Source: Planctomycetaceae bacterium (GTDB taxonomy: Bacteria > Planctomycetota > Planctomycetia > Pirellulales > JAEUIK01). Taken from it: a DNA stretch of 7,497 bases. Position numbers and translations under genes: made by a program. Positions 1 to 5,361 of this stretch are shown here, piece by piece. Numbering within the stretch: the stretch's first letter is position 1; each line of letters begins with the position of its first letter. The notes below the pieces were generated by a model. The model saw only the letters and a list, made by a program, of their open reading frames with translations, searched no databases and was not told where the DNA came from. The stretch is taken from assembly GCA_016793185.1 (NCBI GenBank), contig JAEUIK010000704.1, positions 1-7,497 of the forward strand, written 5' to 3'.

Positions 1-260
1 CCCGACCGCGGATGCGGCGGTGGCGTGTTGCTGAGCGGGTCCGGCGGGGTGGGCATTCGGTGCCGGAAGAGGTGATTCGGCGTCGATTTCGGGCAGGCTT
101 GCGGAATTTGTTTCTGATGTATCGACCACTCGCTACGTCGCGGCAAGTTTTCGATTGCCGAGGCAGCTTTTCGAAGTTGATCGCCCGCGGACACGAAGAG
201 ATAATCGAGGAAGTCCACAATCCACTGGTTTGGCAGCGGCTGGCCGCAGAATCGCTATGA
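1..260 (+). CDS. C-terminal part of a zeta-toxin-like / COG4185-type P-loop kinase (partial, 5' end outside window)
   Basis: Only the last 86 residues are present; the frame is open to the left edge and ends at TGA 258-260. The visible part carries the signature of the zeta-toxin-like 'predicted ABC-type ATPase' family (COG4185): 'RVAERVRRGGHSVPEEVIRR', then 'AGLRNLF' and 'YRPLA', and close to the end 'LIARG' and 'EEVHNPLVWQRLAAE'. Zeta toxins are P-loop kinases that phosphorylate UDP-N-acetylglucosamine; many COG4185 members have no proven substrate, so the reaction here is unknown. The Walker A motif, normally near the N-terminus, lies outside the window and cannot be checked. Where relatives, as I recall them, usually have 'DNSG' after the YRPL segment, this one reads 'FDCRG'. 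The stop codon overlaps the ATG of the next small gene (ATGA 257-260), which implies coupled translation. The methionine at 12 is probably internal. Family assignment is from remembered motifs. Confidence 0.72.
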   Translation, partial: RPRMRRWRVAERVRRGGHSVPEEVIRRRFRAGLRNLFLMYRPLATSRQVFDCRGSFSKLIARGHEEIIEEVHNPLVWQRLAAESL

Positions 261-460
261 TTACAGGCAACTCGTCGGAGTCGCGAGAGCGAGCCCGCCA
301 AGCACGTTCCATTGAGCGCGCCCTGCAGAAGGCCGTCCGGCAGACGCTCATCGATCACAAGCGCGCCGGGGACCCCGTCGTGTTTTGTAGCGAGGACGGT
401 CTGGCGTACTGGGTCTCAGCTGAGGAGATCGAGATTCCGGAGATCCCCGACCTCGAGTGA
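257..460 (+). CDS. small protein coupled to the zeta-like kinase; possible antitoxin or partner
   Basis: This 67-residue protein starts at ATG 257, inside the stop of the kinase gene, and ends at TGA 460. The same frame is open back to 155, but the overlapping start is chosen because it gives a classic ATGA junction. The N-terminal third is charged and arginine-rich. Residues 18-37 ('SIERALQKAVRQTLIDHKRA') should form an amphipathic helix, followed by 'GDPVVFCSEDGLAYWVSAEEI', which looks like a short beta-hairpin and ends in an 'EEI' motif. The tail is acidic (IEIPEIPDLE). From memory, small genes with the pattern 'A(V)..L..H(K/R)RAG.PI..W.DG.V..I..EEI' often sit beside COG4185 kinases. An antitoxin or accessory role is therefore inferred from the neighbour and this pattern, not shown. 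No DNA-binding motif such as ribbon-helix-helix or HTH is evident. Confidence 0.7.
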   Translation: MITGNSSESRERARQARSIERALQKAVRQTLIDHKRAGDPVVFCSEDGLAYWVSAEEIEIPEIPDLE

Positions 461-494
461 GTGCCGCGCCTCCGGATCTCCCCGGTTCAATCGT

Positions 495-523
495 TTGCAA
501 CCCCCATGCTTCTGTGCGATATT
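495..523 (+). promoter_or_regulatory. candidate sigma70-type promoter upstream of hisA
   Basis: TTGCAA (495-500) and GATATT (518-523) are separated by 17 bases. Each hexamer matches the consensus at 4 of 6 positions. They lie in a locally AT-richer dip between the small gene and hisA, 66 bases before the hisA ATG. The match is modest and could be chance. Confidence 0.3.
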
Positions 524-588
524 TTCGTGCAGAGGGGTTTTCGTGGCGGCGGCAGGCAGCGCTGGAGTGGGGGGATTCGAGACTCGTG

Positions 589-1317
589 ATGCAACTCTGG
601 CCTGCCATCGACCTCCGCGACGGCCGTTGTGTACGGCTGCGACAAGGGGACTACCAGCAAGAAACGATCTTTGGCGATGATCCCGCCGCCATGGCCCGCC
701 GCTGGGTCGACGCGGGCGCCGAGTACCTGCATCTGGTCGATCTCGACGGCGCGCGGCTCGGCCGCCCCGTCAATCTCGACAGCCTGCGGGCGATTCGCGC
801 GGCGGTCGATATCCCCTGCGAACTCGGCGGAGGAATTCGGGATGATGACGCCGTCGAGCTGCTGCTCGAACTCGGCATCGATCGCCTGGTGATCGGCACG
901 CAGGCGCTCAAGCGGCCCACCTGGTTCCGCGAGCTCTGCGGACGGCACCCCCAGAAGTTGGCACTGGGGCTCGACGCCCGCGGTGGACGGGTGGCGACCG
1001 AGGGCTGGCTGGAGACCAGCGAAACGCCCGCCACCGCGCTGGCCGCCCAGTTCAACGACGAGCCGCTGGCGGCGGTCATTTACACCGATATCGAGACCGA
1101 TGGGATGCTGGCCGGCCCGAACCTGGCAGCGCTGGCCGAGATGCAGGAGGCCGTCACCTTGCCCGTCATCGCCTCCGGCGGCGTGACGACGCTCGACGAC
1201 GTCCGCCGCCTGGCGCGCCAAGGGGTGGCCGGGTGCATCATCGGCCGAGCCCTGTACGAGGGAAGTCTCGACCTGACCGAAGCGCTGGCGGTCAGTCGCG
1301 AGCCGGTGGGAAGTTAG
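589..1317 (+). CDS. hisA: phosphoribosylformimino-5-aminoimidazole carboxamide ribotide isomerase (HisA)
   Basis: HisA isomerises 5'-ProFAR to PRFAR, the fourth step of histidine biosynthesis, in the cytoplasm. The 242-residue product has the usual length and the (beta/alpha)8 barrel with half-barrel duplication. Visible motifs are 'PAIDLRDGRCVRLRQGDY' at residues 5-22 with the catalytic Asp8, the phosphate loop 'GGGIR' at 80-84, 'LGLDARGGRV' at 126-135 with the second catalytic Asp129, 'YTDIETDGML' at 165-174 with the conserved Thr166, 'SGGV' at 196-199, and 'GRALYEG' at 219-225, the second phosphate loop. ATG 589 places Asp8 at the standard position. The frame is open upstream to GTG 457, but those 44 residues resemble nothing in the family. 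A GTG at 586 would add one residue. No good Shine-Dalgarno sequence lies in front. No other his gene is in the window, so hisA is apparently outside a his operon or at its end. Confidence 0.97.
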   Translation: MQLWPAIDLRDGRCVRLRQGDYQQETIFGDDPAAMARRWVDAGAEYLHLVDLDGARLGRPVNLDSLRAIRAAVDIPCELGGGIRDDDAVELLLELGIDRLVIGTQALKRPTWFRELCGRHPQKLALGLDARGGRVATEGWLETSETPATALAAQFNDEPLAAVIYTDIETDGMLAGPNLAALAEMQEAVTLPVIASGGVTTLDDVRRLARQGVAGCIIGRALYEGSLDLTEALAVSREPVGS

Positions 1318-1323
1318 CCACCG
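1304..1323 (+). terminator. hairpin at the end of hisA, weak terminator candidate
   Basis: CGGTGG (1304-1309) and CCACCG (1318-1323) form a perfect 6-base-pair stem with an 8-base loop that contains the hisA stop codon (1315-1317). No T-tract follows, so it is not a standard intrinsic terminator. It could act as an mRNA end-protecting hairpin or be chance in GC-rich DNA. Confidence 0.25.
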
Positions 1324-1344
1324 CGACGAACTCGGGGGCGCAGG

Positions 1345-1373
1345 CTGGCAGCCGCCGGCCGGCACCCTACACT
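1345..1373 (+). promoter_or_regulatory. candidate promoter for the EF-G2 gene
   Basis: CTGGCA (1345-1350) and TACACT (1368-1373) are 17 bases apart, each matching the sigma70 consensus at 4 of 6 positions. It lies in the hisA-EF-G2 gap and would give a 5' leader of roughly 195 bases. That leader contains two small hairpins (1442-1454 and 1486-1499) and a run of ten Ts interrupted by one C (1521-1531). Evidence is sequence similarity only. Confidence 0.3.
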
Positions 1374-1564
1374 AGAGATGCGGATCCAGACGCAAGTCGG
1401 AATTACCGTTCGCAACGATCGCCAAGGGAGGAACACGAGCCGCCGCCGTGCGGCCACATCGACGCAGCGAGAGAAAATCGAATCGCCCGCTGCGGCGGGA
1501 GAATGTGAGCCCTGGGGGAGTTTCTTTTTTTAGCGCATCCGACCCAACGCGGTCGCGACAGCAT

Positions 1565-1570
1565 AAAGGA
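1565..1570 (+). promoter_or_regulatory. Shine-Dalgarno sequence that fixes the EF-G2 start
   Basis: AAAGGA ends 6 bases before ATG 1577. This is the best ribosome binding site in the window. It supports ATG 1577 over the in-frame GTG at 1448. Confidence 0.7.
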
Positions 1571-1576
1571 ACGCGT

Positions 1577-3673
1577 ATGGCCAAGCATTCCGTCGAGGAG
1601 ATTCGCAACATCGCCTTATGTGGGCACGGGTCGAGCGGGAAGACGACGCTGGTCGATCACATCCTGCGCAAGACCGGTGCCATTACTCGCCCCGCCAGCG
1701 TCGACGACGGCACCAGCGTCTGTGACTTCGACGAAGAAGAGAAGCACCACAAGTACTCCGTCGAGGCGGCTCTCGTTCACTTCTCCCACGCCGGCAAGCA
1801 TTTCAATCTTGTCGATACGCCGGGATACCCCGATTTCATTGGCCAGACGATTGGCGGGCTGCGCGCGGTCGAAACGGCCGTGATCTGCATCAACGCCCAC
1901 TCGGGGATCGGCGTCAACACGCGCCGCGTCTTCAACGAGGCCGGTGCGCTGGGCTTGGGGCGCATCATCGCCATCACCAAGCTCGATACCGAAAACATCG
2001 ACTTCCCCCAATTGCTCGACGACATTCGTGAAGCGTTCGGTCCGCAGTGCGTGCCGTTGAATGTCCCGATCGGAGTTGGCCACGAATTTCAGGGAGTGGC
2101 CAGTACGCTGCACCTGGCGCCGGCGCCGGGCGCCGTCATTCCCCCGGAGTCGATTCACAAGACCCTGATCGAAGCCATCGTCGAGATCGACGAAGGGGCT
2201 ACCGAGCGCTATTTCGAGGGGGTCGAGCCACAGGCCGACGAGCTGGTCCGTCTGATCGACGACGCCGTCGCCGGGGGGAACTTGATCCCAATCCTGTGCG
2301 TGGCGGGCAAGCCCGAGATTGGCCTGACCGAGTTTCTCGACGCCTTGGCACTGTGCGCCCTGCCGCCGGACAAGCTGCCGCGGCACGGGGCCGATGCTCA
2401 CGGCAAGGACGTGACCATCACGCCCGACCCCCAGGGCCCCCTCGTGGCCGAGGTTTTCCAGACGCGGATCGATCCCTTCGTGCAGAAGCTGAGTTACATC
2501 CGCGTCTACTCGGGGCGCCTGCATAAGGACATGACCGTCCACGTCGGCAACGTCCGCAAGCCCGTCAAGATCGGGCAGTTGCTCGAAATCCAAGGGGGCG
2601 AGACCCATCCGGTCGAAGAAGCGGGCCCCGGCGACATCGTCGCGGTGGCCAAGACCGAAGACCTGCACACCGGCTCGGTGATCGGCGACATCCGTCTCGA
2701 GCCTATCAAGTTTCCGACCCCGATGGTGGGGCTGGCGGTCACGCCCAAGAGCCGCAACGACGAGACCAAGCTCTCGGGCGCGCTCCACAAGCTGGCCGAG
2801 GAAGATCCGACGCTGCATCTCGAGAACGATCCGCAGACCAAAGAGCTCGTGATGCGCGGGATGAGCGAGCTGCATTTGCAACTCGTGCGCGAGCGGCTCA
2901 AACGGCGCGACAAGGTCGAAGTCGATACCAAGGAGCCCAAGATCCCCTACCGCGAAACGATCCAGGCCCACGCCGAAGGGAGCTATCGGCACAAGAAACA
3001 GAGCGGCGGCCGCGGGCAGTTCGGCGAAGTCCATATCCGCCTCTTTCCGCTCCCGTTGGGAGTCAAACCGGAGGACTACGCCACGAAGGAGCGCTTCCAT
3101 TCGATGCGCTCGTTCCACTACGACCCCGCTTACAACTTCCTGTGGATCGATTCCATCGTGGGGGGAACGATTCCCAACAACTTCCTGCCAGCGGTCGAAA
3201 AGGGCTTCAAAGAGCGCCTTGCGCGCGGGGTAATCGCCGGCTACCAGGTGCAGAACGTCTGCGCCGAGGTCTTCTACGGCAAGCATCACCCGGTCGATAG
3301 CTCGGAAGCGGCGTTCAAGACGGCCGGCTCGATGGCCTTTCGCAATGTCTTTCAGGAGGCCAAGCCAGGGCTCCTGGAGCCAATTGTCAAGCTGCACGTG
3401 ACCGTGCCGACCGACAAGGTTGGGGACGTGAACAGCGATATGTCGGGGCGCCGCGGCCGTGTCGTGGGCCTCGACTCGGCGGGCGGAAACTTCCAGACGG
3501 TGACCGTCGAGGTCCCGCTGGCCGAAGTCACGACCTACGCCCGAACCCTCTCAAGCATGACCGGGGGCCAGGGGAGCTTCACCATGGAGTTCAGCCATTA
3601 CGATGTCGTGCCGGGCAATGTGACCAAGGAGATCGTCGACAAGGCCCATATCAAGGAGGAAGAAGAGGAGTAG
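1577..3673 (+). CDS. elongation factor G paralogue, EF-G2 / EFG II type translational GTPase
   Basis: The 698-residue product has full EF-G length and domain order. The GTPase domain (about 1-280) carries the P-loop 'GHGSSGKTT' at 16-24, 'DTPGYPDF' at 80-87 and 'TKLD' at 134-137. Domain II is about 285-375, III about 383-455, IV about 456-600 with 'QSGGRGQFGEV' at 475-485 and 'KHHPVDSSEAAFKTAG' at 569-584, and V about 600-685. The tail is five glutamates. His571 aligns with the domain IV tip histidine (His583 in E. coli). Differences from the main translocase are HIDAGKT to HGSSGKT, no RGIT switch I motif ('EEEKHHKYSV' at 53-62 instead), DTPGH to DTPGY and NKxD to TKxD. These are typical of EF-G2 (as in Thermus thermophilus EF-G-2), so this is probably not the sole translocase. 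Its job is likely ribosome-associated GTP hydrolysis; the exact role of this class is unsettled. Start ATG 1577 has AAAGGA 6 bases upstream. It appears to be transcribed alone. Confidence 0.93.
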   Translation: MAKHSVEEIRNIALCGHGSSGKTTLVDHILRKTGAITRPASVDDGTSVCDFDEEEKHHKYSVEAALVHFSHAGKHFNLVDTPGYPDFIGQTIGGLRAVETAVICINAHSGIGVNTRRVFNEAGALGLGRIIAITKLDTENIDFPQLLDDIREAFGPQCVPLNVPIGVGHEFQGVASTLHLAPAPGAVIPPESIHKTLIEAIVEIDEGATERYFEGVEPQADELVRLIDDAVAGGNLIPILCVAGKPEIGLTEFLDALALCALPPDKLPRHGADAHGKDVTITPDPQGPLVAEVFQTRIDPFVQKLSYIRVYSGRLHKDMTVHVGNVRKPVKIGQLLEIQGGETHPVEEAGPGDIVAVAKTEDLHTGSVIGDIRLEPIKFPTPMVGLAVTPKSRNDETKLSGALHKLAEEDPTLHLENDPQTKELVMRGMSELHLQLVRERLKRRDKVEVDTKEPKIPYRETIQAHAEGSYRHKKQSGGRGQFGEVHIRLFPLPLGVKPEDYATKERFHSMRSFHYDPAYNFLWIDSIVGGTIPNNFLPAVEKGFKERLARGVIAGYQVQNVCAEVFYGKHHPVDSSEAAFKTAGSMAFRNVFQEAKPGLLEPIVKLHVTVPTDKVGDVNSDMSGRRGRVVGLDSAGGNFQTVTVEVPLAEVTTYARTLSSMTGGQGSFTMEFSHYDVVPGNVTKEIVDKAHIKEEEEE

Positions 3674-3701
3674 CCGCACGAGTTCGAGTCGCGTCTGAGT
3701 T

Positions 3702-3719
3702 CGGGCCACGGAGGGCCCG
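3702..3719 (+). terminator. GC-rich hairpin after the EF-G2 gene
   Basis: CGGGCC (3702-3707) and GGCCCG (3714-3719) form a perfect 6-base-pair stem with a 6-base loop, beginning 29 bases after the EF-G2 stop. No T-run follows, so termination is uncertain; it may instead stabilise the mRNA end. Confidence 0.35.
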
Positions 3720-3776
3720 TCTGGGGAGCTCGGTCGGAGCACCGGGGCGCCTCGAGGTGGCCACCCTGCGTTGAGG

Positions 3777-3793
3777 CTGACAGCCGATGTCAG
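3777..3793 (+). repeat. small perfect hairpin in the intergenic region
   Basis: CTGACA (3777-3782) and TGTCAG (3788-3793) pair perfectly around a 5-base loop. It sits between the EF-G2 end hairpin and the terminator-like repeat at 3844. No function can be assigned. Confidence 0.35.
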
Positions 3794-3843
3794 GCAGCTC
3801 CCCCGCGGACGTGAAGCCCCTTCCCGTGGGACTGCCTCAGCTA

Positions 3844-3885
3844 GCGTTCGGCGGCGCGGGGTCCCCCCGAACGCGAACGCTTTTT
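3844..3885 (+). terminator. candidate intrinsic terminator with T5 tract
   Basis: GCGTTCGG (3844-3851) is perfectly complementary to CCGAACGC (3867-3874). A second copy of GAACGC (3875-3880) can pair instead with GCGTTC (3844-3849) and is followed directly by TTTTT (3881-3885). The loop contains a further G-run/C-run pairing. The stem plus T-tract is the most terminator-like element in the window. It lies 170 bases past the EF-G2 stop and just before the candidate cysE promoter, so it plausibly separates the two transcription units. Confidence 0.55.
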
Positions 3886-3893
3886 GGCCTAAA

Positions 3894-3932
3894 CTTCCTG
3901 ATCCCCCCCGGTCGAAGAAAACTGCCAGGAAG
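3894..3932 (+). repeat. inverted repeat next to the candidate cysE promoter
   Basis: CTTCCTG (3894-3900) and CAGGAAG (3926-3932) are perfect inverted 7-mers separated by 25 bases. An outer pair, GGCCT (3886-3890) and AGGCC (3952-3956), frames the same region. The right arm ends just before the candidate -35 hexamer at 3934. It could be an operator or chance. Confidence 0.3.
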
Positions 3933-3933
3933 A

Positions 3934-3962
3934 TTGATTTTACCGGTTTTAAGGCCTAGGAT
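3934..3962 (+). promoter_or_regulatory. candidate promoter for the cysE leader
   Basis: TTGATT (3934-3939) and TAGGAT (3957-3962) are spaced by 17 bases, each with 4 of 6 consensus matches, in the most AT-rich stretch of the intergenic region and directly after the terminator-like repeat. Transcription from here would give a leader of about 320 bases before the cysE ATG. Confidence 0.35.
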
Positions 3963-4095
3963 TGGCCACGATGTCCGGTTTGCCACTGACTCAGCTTGAA
4001 ATGCCCATGGTTTCCGCCCGCTCATCGCGCGTGCTGGTTTTCTCTCCGGCTGGGTGGCCGACGTGCCTCTGTACCGGCCGGGTCTGTCATCGCCT

Positions 4096-4251
4096 GGCCT
4101 GAGGCCGCGCGATCACCGATCCGCTCTCGCCCCCTGCGGACGCCGAGCCGAGCTCGGCAGGACCCTCACCTGGCAACCCTGTCTGCGACTGGATGGCAGA
4201 CAGGAATTTCGCCGCTCACCACGGCACGGAGTGGCTGGCCCACCGCCACTC
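4096..4251 (+). ncRNA. candidate structured 5' leader of cysE (three main hairpins)
   Basis: Three hairpins follow one another before cysE. The first pairs GCCGAG 4142-4147 with CTCGGC 4153-4158. The second is a perfect 9-base-pair stem, CCTGTCTGC 4178-4186 with GCAGACAGG 4196-4204, with a 9-base loop. The third pairs GAGTGGC 4229-4235 with GCCACTC 4245-4251 and can add two inner pairs past a bulged T. Two weaker stems (4096-4106 and 4120-4140) precede them. No known riboswitch, T-box or ribosomal leader is recognised. No T-run follows the last stem, so any control would more likely be translational. The region codes for no convincing protein. Structure is inferred by eye only. Confidence 0.35.
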
Positions 4252-4295
4252 GGACAAGCGTGCGGCGAACCCACTCGACTGGAGCTCAAGCAACC

Positions 4296-5258
4296 ATGGC
4301 TAGCGACTTCCGGCTCAAGGAACGCCTGCCCGCGCTGACGGCGCGGATCGTTTCGACATACGAGCAGGTCCCCTCGATCAACCACCTGGGGCACTGCCCC
4401 CTGCCGAACTACGACGTCGTGATCGGGGTCATCGAGGATCTGAAAGAGATTCTCTACCCCGGCTACCGCCGCCGCGAGGGTCTGCATTTAGGGAACGTCA
4501 CCTACCACGTCGGCGACCTGGTCGACGGCCTGCACGACAAACTGACGACCCAGTTCGGCCGCGCCCTGCGGCATCGTGCTGGTAAATCGCGGGACTGCGA
4601 TGCCGAGAGCGTCGAGGATTTCGAAGCATTGGGGCAGGCCAAGGCGCTCGATTTTCTCGACCGCATTCCCGAGGTGCGCAAGGCCCTCGCGTACGACGCC
4701 CAGGCGGCGGTCGACGGCGATCCCGCGGTCAAGCACGTCGATGAAGTGATCTTCTGCTACCCGGGCTTCGAAGCGGTCACGGTCTATCGCCTGGCGCATG
4801 CCTTGTACGAGCTCGATGTGCCGCTGATCCCGCGGATGATGACCGAGTGGGCGCACTCGAAGACCGGCATCGACATTCATCCGGGCGCCACGATCGGCCG
4901 GCATTTCTTCATCGACCACGGCACCGGCGTGGTGATCGGTCAGACCACCGAGATCGGCGATCGCGTCAAGCTCTACCAGGGCGTAACGCTCGGCGCATTG
5001 AGCTTCCCGACCGACGGCGATGGCAATCTGATTCGCGATCACAAGCGACATCCCACGATCGAGGATGGCGTGGTGATCTACGCCAACGCCACGATCCTGG
5101 GAGGGACGACGGTCATCGGCCACGACTCGGTCGTCGGTTCGAACGTCTGGCTCACCCGCAGCGTCGCCCCGCGCACCACGGTGCTGCTCGAAAAGCCCAA
5201 TCTGCGGATGCGGGCCGAGCACGAAGAGCTCGAGCCGGATTACAACTACCAGATCTAA
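4296..5258 (+). CDS. cysE: serine O-acetyltransferase, long form
   Basis: The enzyme transfers acetyl from acetyl-CoA to L-serine to make O-acetylserine, the substrate of cysteine synthase, in the cytoplasm. The 320-residue product has an alpha-helical N-terminal region (about 1-185, including 'VIFCYPGFEAVTVYRLAHAL' at 151-170) and a left-handed beta-helix of hexapeptide repeats (about 191-290). Active-site motifs are 'GIDIHPGATIG' at 191-201 with Asp193, 'IDHGTGVVIG' at 206-215 with Asp207-His208, and 'KRHPTIEDGV' at 250-259 with His252. These match Asp143, Asp157-His158 and His193 of E. coli CysE. A loop, 'SFPTDGDGNLIRDHK' at 236-250, is longer than in E. coli CysE, and the C-terminal tail differs from it, as in other ~300-residue SATs. 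ATG 4296 has GGAG 11 bases upstream. The frame is open back to ATG 3996, but that 100-residue extension looks like translated leader. No cysteine synthase gene is nearby. Confidence 0.94.
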   Translation: MASDFRLKERLPALTARIVSTYEQVPSINHLGHCPLPNYDVVIGVIEDLKEILYPGYRRREGLHLGNVTYHVGDLVDGLHDKLTTQFGRALRHRAGKSRDCDAESVEDFEALGQAKALDFLDRIPEVRKALAYDAQAAVDGDPAVKHVDEVIFCYPGFEAVTVYRLAHALYELDVPLIPRMMTEWAHSKTGIDIHPGATIGRHFFIDHGTGVVIGQTTEIGDRVKLYQGVTLGALSFPTDGDGNLIRDHKRHPTIEDGVVIYANATILGGTTVIGHDSVVGSNVWLTRSVAPRTTVLLEKPNLRMRAEHEELEPDYNYQI

Positions 5259-5361
5259 GCTCGGCTGTTAGTTCGGCCCCACTGGCGTTAAGCTAAGCGG
5301 CGCGGATGCGGCGAGCCCTTCGAGCCGTGCACCGCAAATCGCCATCTTGCGCCGAGGCCGC

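Noticed and set aside
487..1365. Minus-strand open frame antisense to hisA
   Set aside because: Shadow of hisA; the translation is low-complexity Arg/Gly/Ala with no motif, whereas hisA is intact on the other strand.
1448..1576. 43-residue N-terminal extension of EF-G2 from GTG 1448
   Set aside because: Basic, low-information sequence not expected in EF-G; ATG 1577 has a good Shine-Dalgarno sequence and the family's normal start.
1616..3397. Very long minus-strand open frame (593 codons) antisense to the EF-G2 gene
   Set aside because: It mirrors the codon structure of a strongly conserved GTPase gene in GC-rich DNA; its translation has no recognisable domain and the plus-strand product is full-length and certain.
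3682..3690. GTTCGAGTC, resembling a tRNA T-loop
   Set aside because: A tRNA here would overlap the end of the EF-G2 coding sequence; the T-stem has a mismatch and no acceptor stem or anticodon arm can be built.
3787..3999. 70-codon plus-strand frame in the intergenic region, and a 62-codon frame at 3771-3959
   Set aside because: Both run through the terminator-like repeat and the candidate promoter, lack a ribosome binding site, and have compositions typical of chance GC-rich frames.
3996..4295. 100-residue N-terminal extension of cysE from ATG 3996
   Set aside because: Arg/Ser/Pro-rich translation without resemblance to serine acetyltransferases; the hairpins in this stretch suggest an untranslated leader.
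4488..5222. Minus-strand open frame antisense to cysE
   Set aside because: Its coordinates fall wholly inside cysE, whose active-site motifs are intact; the antisense product resembles nothing known.
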